In this document: positions 1-7,755 of the stretch, in pieces
Numbering within the stretch: the stretch's first letter is position 1
Layout: each line of letters opens with the position of its first letter
Assembly (NCBI GenBank): GCA_030148915.1
Contig: JASBSN010000060.1
Location: 1-37,686, forward strand
Origin: Thiogranum sp.
GTDB taxonomy: Bacteria > Pseudomonadota > Gammaproteobacteria > DSM-19610
Reading direction: 5' to 3'
Length of the DNA: 37,686 nucleotides
Position numbers and translations under genes: made by a program
Notes under the pieces: generated by a model
Told to the model about the DNA's origin: nothing
Database searches by the model: none
What the model saw: the letters and a program-made list of their open reading frames with translations, nothing else

Positions 1-1
1 T

Positions 2-382
2 GAGGCCGAGGCGCGCAAGGCCGCCGAAGCAGAAATGCAATCGCGCCTGGCGGCCGAACAGGAGCGCCTGGCGACGCAGCGCCAGAGCGCGATGCAGCGT
101 ATCATTGGCGAATATGTGCTGTATATTCAGGAGAAGGTGCAGCGCAGCTGGATCCGGCCGCCGAGTTCCGGCAGCGAGTTGTCGTGCACGGTCGAAGTAC
201 GGCTGATTCCCAGCGGCGAAGTCATTGACGCACAGATCGTGCGCAGCAGCGGCAACGCCGCATTTGATCGTTCCGTGGAAGCGGCGGTGTTCAAAGCCTC
301 GCCCTTGCCGGTGCCTTCGGACCCGGAAGTTATGCAACAATTTCGTTCACTCAGATTTGAATTTAAACCTGGAAACTCATGA
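2..382 (+). CDS. tolA: TolA C-terminal part (truncated by window start)
   Basis: This is the 3' end of the Tol-Pal energy-transducing protein. Visible at the left edge is an Ala/Glu/Arg/Lys-rich stretch ([19 protein letters not shown]), typical of the long periplasmic helix, followed by a globular TonB/TolA-like C-terminal domain of roughly 90 residues. The reading frame is open to the window edge, so the membrane anchor and most of the helix lie upstream. In the family, TolA spans the periplasm from the TolQR motor to TolB/Pal and constricts the outer membrane during division. The stop overlaps the tolB start (ATGA at 379-382), so the two are translationally coupled. Identification rests on the domain character plus tolB-pal-cpoB synteny. 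Confidence 0.93.
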   Translation, partial: EAEARKAAEAEMQSRLAAEQERLATQRQSAMQRIIGEYVLYIQEKVQRSWIRPPSSGSELSCTVEVRLIPSGEVIDAQIVRSSGNAAFDRSVEAAVFKASPLPVPSDPEVMQQFRSLRFEFKPGNS

Positions 383-1680
383 AGAAAATCGCATTCAGCC
401 TGTTTTATCTGTTCGTCTGCCTGCCCTGGCAGGCGCGCGCCGCCTTGACCATCGAGATTACCCAGGGCCTGGACGGTGCGGTGCCGGTGGCGGTCGTGCC
501 CTTCGGTGCTGGCGCCGGCAGCTACGCGCCGCCGGAGGACGTCTCGGCCATTATTGCCGCCGATCTGGCGCGCAGCGGTCGCTTTGCGCCCGTGCCGGTG
601 CAGAACCTGATCGGTCGTCCGGTTGAAATCAGCCAGGTGCGCTTTCAGGACTGGCGCACCCTGGGGGTCGAGAACCTGGTGATCGGCAAAGTCGAGCCGT
701 TTGGCAGCGGTCAGTACCGCGTTCAGTTCCGGCTGTTCGACGTCTACCGCGGACGTCAGATCACCGGCTACAGCCTCCCGGCTCCGGCCGCCGGTCTGCG
801 CTATATCGCCCATCGTATCAGCGATATCATTTATGAAGCGCTGACCGGTGAGCCGGGCGCCTTCGCCACGCGTATTGCCTACGTGATTTCAGAGAATGTC
901 AAAGGCAAGAAAACCTACCAACTGCAACTGGCCGACAGCGACGGTTATAACCCCAGGACGCTGCTCAGTTCGGTACAGCCGCTGATGTCGCCGGCCTGGT
1001 CGCCCGATGGCGCCAAACTGGCTTATGTGTCGTTCGAAAAACGCCGCGCCGGGGTGTTCATGCAGGATATCGCCAGTGGCAAGCGCGAAGAGCTCTCGGC
1101 GTTCGCCGGTATCAACGGCGCGCCGTCCTGGTCGCCGGACGGGCGCAGTCTGGCGGTCACGCTGTCGCGCGACGGTAACCCGGAAATCTACAGCATGCGT
1201 CTTGACGATCGTTCGCTGAAGCGCCTGACCAACGGACCGGCCATCGATACCGAGCCGGTCTGGTCACCGGACGGGCGGAGCATTGTCTTCACCTCAGACC
1301 GGGGGGGCAGCCCGCAGCTCTACCGCATGCCGGCCCAGGGCGGACGGGCCGAGCGCATTACCTTCGAAGGCAGCTATAATGCCAGCGCCGATTTTTCCCC
1401 CGACGGCAAAACGCTCGCCATGGTGCACGGCGAGAACGGTAAATACCGCATTGCCACCCAGGATCTGCAAAGCGGCTTGCTGCGGGTTCTCAGCGATGGC
1501 AGTCTGGACGAATCGCCGAGCTTTGCGCCCAATGGCAGCATGATCATTTATGCAACCGAAGCCAACCGCCGCGGTGTGTTGGCGGCGGTTTCGAGCGACG
1601 GCCGCTTTCGACAGCGTTTCAGTCTGCAGCAGGGCAATGTCCGAGAGCCGGTCTGGTCGCCGTTCGAAAAACACGACTAG
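379..1680 (+). CDS. tolB: Tol-Pal system periplasmic protein TolB
   Basis: TolB is the periplasmic beta-propeller that links TolA in the inner membrane to Pal in the outer membrane. The 433-residue protein has a Sec signal peptide ([21 protein letters not shown]), an N-terminal alpha/beta domain, and from about residue 190 a series of propeller blades marked by repeated W/F-S-P-D-G motifs ([55 protein letters not shown]). Length is normal for the family. The start overlaps the tolA stop by four bases, and pal follows after 60 nt. The complete gene order tolA-tolB-pal-cpoB supports one operon. Confidence 0.97.
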   Translation: MKKIAFSLFYLFVCLPWQARAALTIEITQGLDGAVPVAVVPFGAGAGSYAPPEDVSAIIAADLARSGRFAPVPVQNLIGRPVEISQVRFQDWRTLGVENLVIGKVEPFGSGQYRVQFRLFDVYRGRQITGYSLPAPAAGLRYIAHRISDIIYEALTGEPGAFATRIAYVISENVKGKKTYQLQLADSDGYNPRTLLSSVQPLMSPAWSPDGAKLAYVSFEKRRAGVFMQDIASGKREELSAFAGINGAPSWSPDGRSLAVTLSRDGNPEIYSMRLDDRSLKRLTNGPAIDTEPVWSPDGRSIVFTSDRGGSPQLYRMPAQGGRAERITFEGSYNASADFSPDGKTLAMVHGENGKYRIATQDLQSGLLRVLSDGSLDESPSFAPNGSMIIYATEANRRGVLAAVSSDGRFRQRFSLQQGNVREPVWSPFEKHD

Positions 1681-1740
1681 TGCCGGCGGCAGGTTAACCG
1701 ATGTTCGGTAATGTGATTTAACCATGAAGGAGCGAACAAT

Positions 1741-2280
1741 ATGAAAGTGGTGCAGAGATTAATGATGGTTCTGGCCGTGGTCTGGCTGGCGGGCTGCAGC
1801 TCAACCGGTGGCAGCAAGGATGGGGTGGCGGTCGAGGACCGTGTGGACAGCGGTATGGATGCCGGCGCCGCCGACGCCACCACCTCGGGTGTCGACGGGT
1901 ATGGCGATTTGACCATCGAATCGCTCAGCGATCCCAACAGCCCGTTAGCGCAGCGGGTGATTTATTTCGCCTTTGACAGCAGCGAAGTGGCCGAACAGGA
2001 CCGTCCGTTGGTGGAGGCCCATGCGGCCTTTCTGGCGGCCAATCCAACCGTCAAGGTCAACGTCGAAGGGCATACCGATGAGCGCGGTTCGCGCGAGTAC
2101 AACATCGGACTGGGCGACCGCCGGGCGCAGGCTATACGTCGCATGCTCGAATTTCAGGGCGTTGCACCCAACCAGATCACGGTAGTCAGTTACGGCGAGG
2201 AAAAGCCCGCCGTGGAAGGCCACGATGAATCGGCCTGGAGCATGAACCGGCGGGTGGAACTGGTCTATGTCGGTCACTAG
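1741..2280 (+). CDS. pal: Peptidoglycan-associated lipoprotein Pal
   Basis: This 179-residue outer-membrane lipoprotein anchors the outer membrane to peptidoglycan and binds TolB. The N-terminus carries a lipoprotein signal with the lipobox LAGC, which makes Cys19 the acylated residue. A Gly/Ala/Asp-rich linker follows, then an OmpA-like peptidoglycan-binding domain with the diagnostic stretch NVEGHTDERGSREYN and GDRRAQAIRRML. A good ribosome-binding site (aaggag) precedes the ATG. The 3' end overlaps the cpoB start by 14 nt. Confidence 0.97.
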   Translation: MKVVQRLMMVLAVVWLAGCSSTGGSKDGVAVEDRVDSGMDAGAADATTSGVDGYGDLTIESLSDPNSPLAQRVIYFAFDSSEVAEQDRPLVEAHAAFLAANPTVKVNVEGHTDERGSREYNIGLGDRRAQAIRRMLEFQGVAPNQITVVSYGEEKPAVEGHDESAWSMNRRVELVYVGH

Positions 2281-3037
2281 TCGCAGTGCGCTGCTGCTGA
2301 TCTTGTTGGCGGTCGGCGCGAACGCACCGGCGGCCAGCAAGTCGGAGCTGGAGGCGCGCATTGTGCAGCTGGAGCGCAAACTGGACAACCGTGGCCTGAT
2401 GGATATGCTCAATCAGGTCACCGATCTGCAGCGGCAAGTGCAACAGTTGCGCGGCAATATCGAGGTGCAGAATCACACCCTGGAAAATCTGCAAAAGCGC
2501 CAGCGTGATCTCTATCTGGATATTGACCGACGCCTGAACCGTCTGGAAGCCGGCGGCGTCCAAGGTTCGACGGGTGGCGCCGGGTTCTCGGCCGCGGCGG
2601 CCGCAGATACGCCGGAGCGGGCGCCTGCGCCGGCTCCGGCGCTCGATCCGGCCGAGCAGCGCAAGGCCTACGACCAGGCGCTGGAGCTGCTCAAGGAAGG
2701 GCGTTATGACGAGGCCGCTGCCGCTTTTCAGGCATTTCTGCAAAAGTATGCCGGCAGCAGCTATGCCGACAACGCGCAGTACTGGCTGGGGGAGGTCTAC
2801 TACGTGACGCGGCAGTTTCCGTTGGCGCTCACCGAGTTCGGCAAAGTGCTGAACGATTACCCCAACAGTCCCAAAATCGCCGATGCGCGGCTGAAACTGG
2901 GCTATATTCACTACGAACTCAAGGATTGGGGCACGGCCCGCAGTCTGCTCAGCCAAGTGGTGAAGAATTACCCTGGCAGCACCAGCGCCCGGCTGGCGCA
3001 GGAACGGCTCGATCGGCTGAACCAGGAAGGGCACTAA
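2267..3037 (+). CDS. cpoB: Cell division coordinator CpoB (YbgF)
   Basis: CpoB is a periplasmic TPR protein that couples Tol-Pal outer-membrane constriction to septal peptidoglycan synthesis. The 256-residue protein begins with a signal peptide ending near NAPAAS. A coiled-coil trimerisation segment follows, at roughly residues 25-80 (rich in Leu heptads, e.g. SELEARIVQLERKL), then an Ala/Pro/Gly linker. The C-terminal half holds tandem TPR motifs (AYDQALELLKEGRYDEAAAAF, YWLGEVYYVTRQFPLALTEF). It starts inside the pal 3' end, indicating translational coupling, and closes the Tol-Pal operon. Confidence 0.95.
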   Translation: MSVTSRSALLLILLAVGANAPAASKSELEARIVQLERKLDNRGLMDMLNQVTDLQRQVQQLRGNIEVQNHTLENLQKRQRDLYLDIDRRLNRLEAGGVQGSTGGAGFSAAAAADTPERAPAPAPALDPAEQRKAYDQALELLKEGRYDEAAAAFQAFLQKYAGSSYADNAQYWLGEVYYVTRQFPLALTEFGKVLNDYPNSPKIADARLKLGYIHYELKDWGTARSLLSQVVKNYPGSTSARLAQERLDRLNQEGH

Positions 3038-3107
3038 AAAAAACCACAGGTTTGCAGCGCCTGCCGCCAGGCTGACTGGCGAGGGGCGGCGGTGATAAAC
3101 TGATGGC

Positions 3108-3785
3108 GTGAAAACCCTGCCGAAGTCTTCGCCGGCGCCAGTGGCGCAACGCCTGCGCATCAGCGAAATTTTCCTCTCCCTGCAGGGCGAGTCCACCAGT
3201 GTGGGCTTGCCCACAGTGTTTGTGCGCCTCACGGGATGTCCGCTGCGTTGTCGGTATTGCGATACCGAATATGCGTTTCGCGGCGGCGAAAACATCCCGC
3301 TGCCCGACCTGCTGGAGCAGGTGGCAACATTTCAGGTGCGCCATGTCACCGTGACCGGCGGGGAGCCGCTGGCACAACCCGCCTGCCTCGACCTGCTGAG
3401 ACTGCTGTGCGAGGCCGGTTACAGCGTCTCTCTGGAAACCAGCGGTGCGCTGGATACCACCGGCGTCGACGCCCGGGTGATCAAAGTGCTCGATCTGAAA
3501 ACACCGGGTTCCGGAGAGGTGGAGCGCAATCTGTACCGCAACCTCGAGCGGTTGGGCCCGGGCGATCAGGTAAAATTCGTGATCTGCGACCGCACCGACT
3601 ATGAATGGGCCTGCCGGCAGGTGGCGCAATACCGACTCTCAGAGCGTAGCGAGGTGCTGTTTTCACCCGCCTGGGGACAACAGGAGCCCGCCTTACTGGC
3701 GCAATGGATTCTGCAGGACCGTCTGGCGGTACGCTTCCAGTTACAGTTGCATAAAATTCTCTGGGGCGATGCGCCAGGGCGCTGA
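3108..3785 (+). CDS. queE: 7-carboxy-7-deazaguanine synthase QueE
   Basis: QueE is a radical-SAM enzyme that converts 6-carboxy-tetrahydropterin to 7-carboxy-7-deazaguanine in the queuosine/preQ1 pathway. The 225-residue protein has the substrate-binding motif SLQGEST near residue 24, the radical-SAM cluster motif CPLRCRYC (Cys44, Cys48, Cys51; the CX3CX2C form) and the GGEP motif. The start is a GTG at 3108; the downstream sequence matches where QueE proteins usually begin. It overlaps the queC start by 17 nt, so the two enzymes are co-translated. The 70-nt gap after cpoB contains no obvious terminator, so read-through from the Tol-Pal operon is plausible. Confidence 0.95.
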   Translation: MKTLPKSSPAPVAQRLRISEIFLSLQGESTSVGLPTVFVRLTGCPLRCRYCDTEYAFRGGENIPLPDLLEQVATFQVRHVTVTGGEPLAQPACLDLLRLLCEAGYSVSLETSGALDTTGVDARVIKVLDLKTPGSGEVERNLYRNLERLGPGDQVKFVICDRTDYEWACRQVAQYRLSERSEVLFSPAWGQQEPALLAQWILQDRLAVRFQLQLHKILWGDAPGR

Positions 3786-4458
3786 ACGCCATGCGGTCGT
3801 GCTGTTGTCCGGCGGGCTGGATTCGGCCACGACGCTGGCGGTGGCCAGGGATCAGGGTTATACCTGCCATGCCCTCAGCCTGGATTATGGCCAGCGACAT
3901 CATGCCGAGCTGGCCGCCGCGCGGCGGGTAGCCGTGGCGCTGGGGGCCCTCGAGCATAAGGTGATACCGCTGGATCTCACCAGTATTGGCGGTTCGGCCC
4001 TGACCGACCAGGCTATCGCCGTTCCGGAGCGTTCCACCGAGGGCATTCCAGTCACTTATGTTCCTGCCCGCAATACAGTTTTTCTGTCACTGGCGCTGGG
4101 CTGGGCGGAGGTGCTCGGGGCCTGGGATCTGTTCATCGGTGTCAACGCGGTAGATTACTCCGGCTACCCGGATTGCCGCCCGGAATACATCCAGGCATTT
4201 CAACGTCTATGTCAACTAGCCACCCGGGCTGGCGTGGAAGGGGGTGAATTTCAGGTCCACGCACCTCTAATTCTGCTGACTAAGGCCGATATCATCCGCA
4301 CCGGCACGCGACTTGGGGTCGACTATGCACAGACGGTCTCCTGTTACGCCGCCGATGCCAGTGGCCGCGCCTGCGCACGCTGTGACTCGTGCCGCCTGCG
4401 TGCGGCGGGATTTCGGGAGGCCGGCATCGACGACCCGACGCATTACGCGCAAGCATAG
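3769..4458 (+). CDS. queC: 7-cyano-7-deazaguanine synthase QueC
   Basis: QueC is the ATP-dependent enzyme converting 7-carboxy-7-deazaguanine to preQ0. The start chosen is the ATG at 3769 ([16 protein letters not shown]), giving 229 residues. The frame is open further upstream, but that stretch is inside queE and does not resemble the family. The PP-loop SGGLDS lies at residues 14-19. The C-terminal zinc site is visible as [19 protein letters not shown], with four Cys. The tail fits the family length. It forms a two-gene queE-queC unit with a 17-nt overlap. Confidence 0.96.
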   Translation: MRQGAERHAVVLLSGGLDSATTLAVARDQGYTCHALSLDYGQRHHAELAAARRVAVALGALEHKVIPLDLTSIGGSALTDQAIAVPERSTEGIPVTYVPARNTVFLSLALGWAEVLGAWDLFIGVNAVDYSGYPDCRPEYIQAFQRLCQLATRAGVEGGEFQVHAPLILLTKADIIRTGTRLGVDYAQTVSCYAADASGRACARCDSCRLRAAGFREAGIDDPTHYAQA

Positions 4459-4486
4459 CCTCTGCGCGGCGGTTTTACTGAACGGC

Positions 4487-4504
4487 GCAAACCCACCGGT
4501 TTGC
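4487..4504 (+). other. Small perfect stem-loop before the YeeE/YedE gene
   Basis: GCAAACC at 4487-4493 pairs perfectly with GGTTTGC at 4498-4504 around a CACC loop. It sits just upstream of the Shine-Dalgarno-like gagga of the next gene and has no following T-run, so it is not a convincing terminator. It may be an mRNA processing or translation-modulating hairpin, or chance. Confidence 0.3.
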
Positions 4505-4514
4505 TGAGGACACA

Positions 4515-5783
4515 ATGATGACTTTTGACAGTTTTGTTTCCGCCCAGTCATTTTTTCTCTGGGTTATTTTTGCTATTTCGCTGGTGCTCGGCGCCGTGGT
4601 CAATAAAACCAATTTCTGCACCATGGGCGCGGTGTCCGACTGGGTGAATATTGGCGATACCGGGCGCTTTCGGGCCTGGCTGCTGGCCATTGCCGTGGCG
4701 ATGCTCGGCGTCACGCTGCTGGAGTACGGCGGCATGGTCGACGCCAACGGCACCTTCCCCCCCTACCGCGGCTCCTTGTTTATCTGGGCCGAGAACCTGC
4801 TGGGTGGCATCCTCTTCGGCATCGGTATGACCCTTGCCAGCGGCTGCGGTAACAAGTGTCTGGTGCGTATCGGTGGCGGTAACCTCAAATCGATCCTGGT
4901 GTTCGCGGTCATTGCGGTGATCGCCTACTTCATGGTCAATCCGTTCCCCGGCACCGATCAGACCCTGTTCACGGTACTGTTTTACGACTGGATTCGTCCG
5001 TTGGCCATCAGTCTGAAAGGTCAGCAGGATCTCGGCACACTGCTGGCGGGCAGCGAAAACGCCCTCAACGCCCGCCTGATCATCGGCCTCGTACTGGGTA
5101 CGCTGCTGCTGGTGATTGTCTTTAGCTCGGCTGATTTCCGCCGCAGTTTCGATAACATTCTTGGCGGTCTGGTAGTGGGTCTGGCGGTGCTGGCGGCCTG
5201 GTACGTCACCAGCAATGTGCACATCAATACCGACGGTGATACTTATACCCTGCAGACCTATGCGCAGAACTGGGACTTCCTTTCGGATTCCAGCGACAAC
5301 AAGCCGGCGGACACGCGGCCGCTGGCGGCGCAGTCTTATACCTTCATTAACCCGATGGGGCAGGTGGTGGAGTATTCCGCTGCCGGATTCAATAAAGCCT
5401 ATCTCACCTTCGGTGTGGTGGCGGTGTTGGGCGTGGTGCTGGGCTCCTTATTGTGGTCGTTGCTCAAGCGCAGCTTCCGTTTTGAGTGGTTCGCCTCTTT
5501 CCGGGATTTTGTCCAGCATCTGCTGGGGGGCACGTTGATGGGGTTCGGGGGCATTCTGGCGCTGGGTTGTACCATTGGCCAGGGCGTCACCGGTATTTCC
5601 ACGCTGGCGCTGGGTTCTTTCATTGCCTTCGGTGGCATTGTGCTCGGCAGTGCGCTGACGATGAAAGTGCAATACTACAAAATGGTCTATGAGAGCGACG
5701 CCAGCTTCGCTGCCGCATTCATTACCGCGCTGGTCGACATGCGGCTGCTGCCCAAGGCATTGCGTCGCCTGGAGGCCGTCTGA
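4515..5783 (+). CDS. YeeE/YedE (TsuA-type) membrane protein, likely thiosulfate/sulfur-compound transporter
   Basis: This is a 422-residue polytopic inner-membrane protein with two YeeE/YedE-type halves. The conserved Cys-containing membrane motifs are visible: NKTNFCTMGAVSDW (Cys35), LASGCGNKCLVRIGGGN (Cys111, Cys115) and LALGCTIGQGVTG (Cys352). In the characterised member TsuA, such cysteines line a thiosulfate-conducting path. A hydrophilic insertion between about residues 232 and 295 separates the halves and is longer than a simple loop. Two ATGs in tandem occur at 4515/4518; the first is used here, behind a gagga ribosome-binding site. No TusA-like partner directly follows it. In a Sox-bearing genome a role in importing thiosulfate or sulfane sulfur is the most reasonable inference. 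Confidence 0.8.
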   Translation: MMTFDSFVSAQSFFLWVIFAISLVLGAVVNKTNFCTMGAVSDWVNIGDTGRFRAWLLAIAVAMLGVTLLEYGGMVDANGTFPPYRGSLFIWAENLLGGILFGIGMTLASGCGNKCLVRIGGGNLKSILVFAVIAVIAYFMVNPFPGTDQTLFTVLFYDWIRPLAISLKGQQDLGTLLAGSENALNARLIIGLVLGTLLLVIVFSSADFRRSFDNILGGLVVGLAVLAAWYVTSNVHINTDGDTYTLQTYAQNWDFLSDSSDNKPADTRPLAAQSYTFINPMGQVVEYSAAGFNKAYLTFGVVAVLGVVLGSLLWSLLKRSFRFEWFASFRDFVQHLLGGTLMGFGGILALGCTIGQGVTGISTLALGSFIAFGGIVLGSALTMKVQYYKMVYESDASFAAAFITALVDMRLLPKALRRLEAV

Positions 5784-5806
5784 TTCCCGAGACGCGATCT
5801 GCAAAG

Positions 5807-5836
5807 GCGGGCTGACCGGGTCCCCGGCCAGCCCGC
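5807..5836 (+). terminator. GC-rich hairpin after the YeeE/YedE gene
   Basis: GCGGGCTGACCGGG (5807-5820) pairs with CCCGGCCAGCCCGC (5823-5836) with one mismatch. It lies 23 nt after the stop codon. There is no T-run after it, so intrinsic termination is uncertain; it could instead stabilise the mRNA end. Confidence 0.45.
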
Positions 5837-5843
5837 CGCAGAC

Positions 5844-5871
5844 TTGTCATTTTCACCCGGTCCGGTATCAT
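5844..5871 (+). promoter_or_regulatory. Predicted sigma-70 promoter of tRNA-Lys
   Basis: TTGTCA (5844-5849) and TATCAT (5866-5871) are separated by 16 bp and end 15 nt before the first base of the tRNA. That spacing fits a short leader to be trimmed by RNase P. A GC-rich discriminator follows the -10 box. Confidence 0.55.
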
Positions 5872-5886
5872 CTCGGCCTTTCCTGC

Positions 5887-5962
5887 GGGTCGTTAGCTCA
5901 GTCGGTAGAGCAGTTGGCTTTTAACCAATTGGTCGTAGGTTCGAATCCTACACGACCCACCA
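5887..5962 (+). tRNA. tRNA-Lys (anticodon TTT)
   Basis: This is a 76-nt tRNA with encoded CCA. The acceptor stem GGGTCGT (5887-5893) pairs perfectly with ACGACCC (5952-5958); the discriminator base is A, followed by CCA. The D-arm contains AGCTCAGTCGGTAGAGC. The anticodon stem TTGG/CCAA encloses the loop CTTTTAA, with anticodon TTT at 5920-5922. The T-arm contains GGTTCGAATCC. It decodes AAA/AAG lysine codons. Confidence 0.98.
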
Positions 5963-6441
5963 ATATCAATCATTTACGGGGCTCTTCGTGCGCCCCGCAT
6001 TTCGTCAAACTCCACTACTCAAGGGACTAAGGCTCCGTTACGGACGCCAGCGCGTCCAGGTCCTCCGCAAATCGTATTATAACTGTATCCCGCTCAATCT
6101 CACGGTGTCTCGGCCTAGCATAGCGTTCTGTGTCCTTCCGCCTGCTTTTTTTTGCCGATTACGTACCCTTCGACAGCGTGTTTTGCGTCCAAGTCTAGCC
6201 TGCCGCCAATCTTAAGCTCACGACAGCGCCCTCTTTCGGCCGCTCCTTGACTTCCCTGGTACTAGGCGGTTAATTTCATTGACCCGGGTGGTTGCTAGTT
6301 GACCGGATCGTGAAACAACGAGGCAACCACATCCGGGGATTCCTTCCTGATTGTTGCCTCATTTTCGTCTCTAAAAACTGCGTGTGCGGTGCCAAAGTGG
6401 CGAGCGGCTGTGCAGCGCGCAGTATTGCCAAGGAGAGAGGT
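5963..6441. other. Gene-free 479-nt region after tRNA-Lys, with several inverted repeats
   Basis: No credible coding sequence is seen. Just after the tRNA, CGGGGC (5977-5982) and GCCCCG (5992-5997) can form a hairpin that may act as a weak terminator. A GGACGC/GCGTCC hairpin occurs at 6042-6057. The region is visibly more AT-rich and irregular than the flanking genes, consistent with decayed or transferred DNA at a tRNA locus. Its last ~140 nt form the structured leader annotated separately. Confidence 0.5.
6303..6422 (+). promoter_or_regulatory. Candidate structured 5' leader with interleaved inverted repeats
   Basis: Three sets of complementary segments precede the start codon at 6442. CCGGAT (6303-6308) pairs with ATCCGG (6331-6336). 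GAGGCAAC (6320-6327) pairs with GTTGCCTC (6353-6360), and is followed by ATTTT. CTGCGTG (6378-6384) pairs with CGCGCAG (6416-6422) with one G-U pair and contains the smaller hairpin GCCA-AAG-TGGC. The first two sets interleave, so they would be a pseudoknot or mutually exclusive folds. I could not match it to a known riboswitch class; whether it is transcribed is not known. Confidence 0.35.
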
Positions 6442-7671
6442 ATGTCGAAAACACCTTTAGGATTCGTTTGTTCGGTAATATCACTGGTGACCCTTATATA
6501 CAGCAGTCAGGTTGTGGCCGTTCCGGATGTCGGAGCGGAGCGCGTTCGCTTGCAGCTTTCCTGTAACAGCGGCGACAACAATTGTTTTACCGACGCCAAC
6601 GCCATGCTCGACTGGATATGGAGCGTCAGACAGCCAACACCAACTAACCAGTTGGCGGTCGATATAGGTTCTGGAGAAATTCAGTTGCCCAATCGCTATT
6701 TTTGCGATGGACAGGCCGCTACGACAGGCATCAATACCGGCTATGTTTCCTTTAACGGGGCGGGGCGCGGCATTACTCGGTTAACCTGGACATCAGGGCC
6801 CGGTGCCGTGGTGCGGATTCGGGATTGCACCGGTTTGAATTTTCAAGATATGACTATCGATGGCTGGAACGGCCGTTCGGGGATTGTCTGGGATGGCGCG
6901 GGTATTTCCACCTGGAATGACATGGATGTCGTCCGTGCGATTCCCTATGCCTGGAATGATACGTGTACAAGCGGCCAGAAAGGCACTCATTACTGGTTTG
7001 GATCCCGTCTGGAGATGGCCGCCGTATCGGGCTATCATTTTACCTACCGTTCACAGTGCGGTGAGACGTGGTTTTATGGTGGCGATATTGTCGCAGGGGC
7101 TACAGGTGGATTTTCGGTAGCAGTGCTTGCAGAAGGAACCAACAGCGCCGTGCGCATCTACGGATCCTCGGTGCGAGTTGTCTTGCCTGCCGATGCGACT
7201 TATCCGAGTGGCACGAACAATGGTTGCAACATCAGCGGTTCGGCCACACTAATTGCATCCGCCGGTGCGGAAATTCATATGCATGGTGGCGTTGTCGCCT
7301 CGTTGTCAAACAGTACCGTGGATACCAATGTATGCGGTGCGGTGGCTCAGCAAGGAGGAATAGTTCATACGCCGGATACAGCCTTTAATCTAAAAGCGTC
7401 CGGCTCGGGAATTGCCACACGCCTTTACGCCGATAGCGATCCAGGCTCCAGACTCGACTCGCCTTTTCAATGGCCGGCCGCTTCTGCACCACCCGCTGTC
7501 CTATCGCTTGACGGTTCCGACACTTTCGTCGAGGTGGACTGTGACGACATCGGCAACTGCAATTCGGCACAGGCCCCGGCTCAACGGCCGCATCTGATGG
7601 TCTACACCGCGGCCTGCACATTTGACGGGCCCTGGTTTGACGTTGCAACAAACAAGTGTCGGGGTGAATAG
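6442..7671 (+). CDS. Unrecognised secreted Cys-rich protein, possible beta-helix
   Basis: I do not recognise this 409-residue protein. The start at 6442 is chosen because it follows a strong ribosome-binding site (aggagagagg) and begins a clear Sec signal peptide (about 26 residues, cleavage near VVAVP). The frame is open further upstream but gives no signal peptide. The mature part contains many cysteines in spaced pairs and short beta-strand/turn repeats (e.g. GITRLTWTSGPGAVVRI, LNFQDMTIDGWNG, ATLIASAGAEIHMHGGVV), the pattern of pectin-lyase-like parallel beta-helices. No catalytic motif was identified. Base composition is more AT-rich than neighbouring genes, and it sits alone between tRNA-Lys and the convergent sox cluster, suggesting acquisition. 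Confidence 0.7.
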   Translation: MSKTPLGFVCSVISLVTLIYSSQVVAVPDVGAERVRLQLSCNSGDNNCFTDANAMLDWIWSVRQPTPTNQLAVDIGSGEIQLPNRYFCDGQAATTGINTGYVSFNGAGRGITRLTWTSGPGAVVRIRDCTGLNFQDMTIDGWNGRSGIVWDGAGISTWNDMDVVRAIPYAWNDTCTSGQKGTHYWFGSRLEMAAVSGYHFTYRSQCGETWFYGGDIVAGATGGFSVAVLAEGTNSAVRIYGSSVRVVLPADATYPSGTNNGCNISGSATLIASAGAEIHMHGGVVASLSNSTVDTNVCGAVAQQGGIVHTPDTAFNLKASGSGIATRLYADSDPGSRLDSPFQWPAASAPPAVLSLDGSDTFVEVDCDDIGNCNSAQAPAQRPHLMVYTAACTFDGPWFDVATNKCRGE

Positions 7672-7698
7672 ATAAACTGGACTGCCATGAATGGGCAG

Positions 7699-7737
7699 GG
7701 GGTGGAGGCGATGTGATGAATCCCTCCACCCCTTTTC
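7699..7737 (+). terminator. Intrinsic terminator of the secreted-protein gene
   Basis: GGGGTGGAGG (7699-7708) pairs perfectly with CCTCCACCCC (7723-7732), followed by TTTT. It is placed between the stop of the plus-strand gene and the end of the convergent soxB. Orientation of the T-run fits plus-strand transcription. Confidence 0.8.
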
Positions 7738-7755
7738 CTATAAACCGGGACTCAC

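Noticed and set aside
5988-6215. A 75-codon open frame after tRNA-Lys
   Set aside because: No ribosome-binding site, Arg-rich sequence without domain features, and it overlaps hairpins; unlikely to be a gene.
6361-6441. Cyclic-di-GMP (GEMM) riboswitch before the secreted-protein gene
   Set aside because: The three-hairpin look is superficially similar, but the conserved GEMM core sequences are not present.
5963-7740. Complete genomic island at tRNA-Lys
   Set aside because: Only one gene, no integrase or mobility gene, and no duplicated tRNA 3' end was recognised; only a possible remnant can be claimed.
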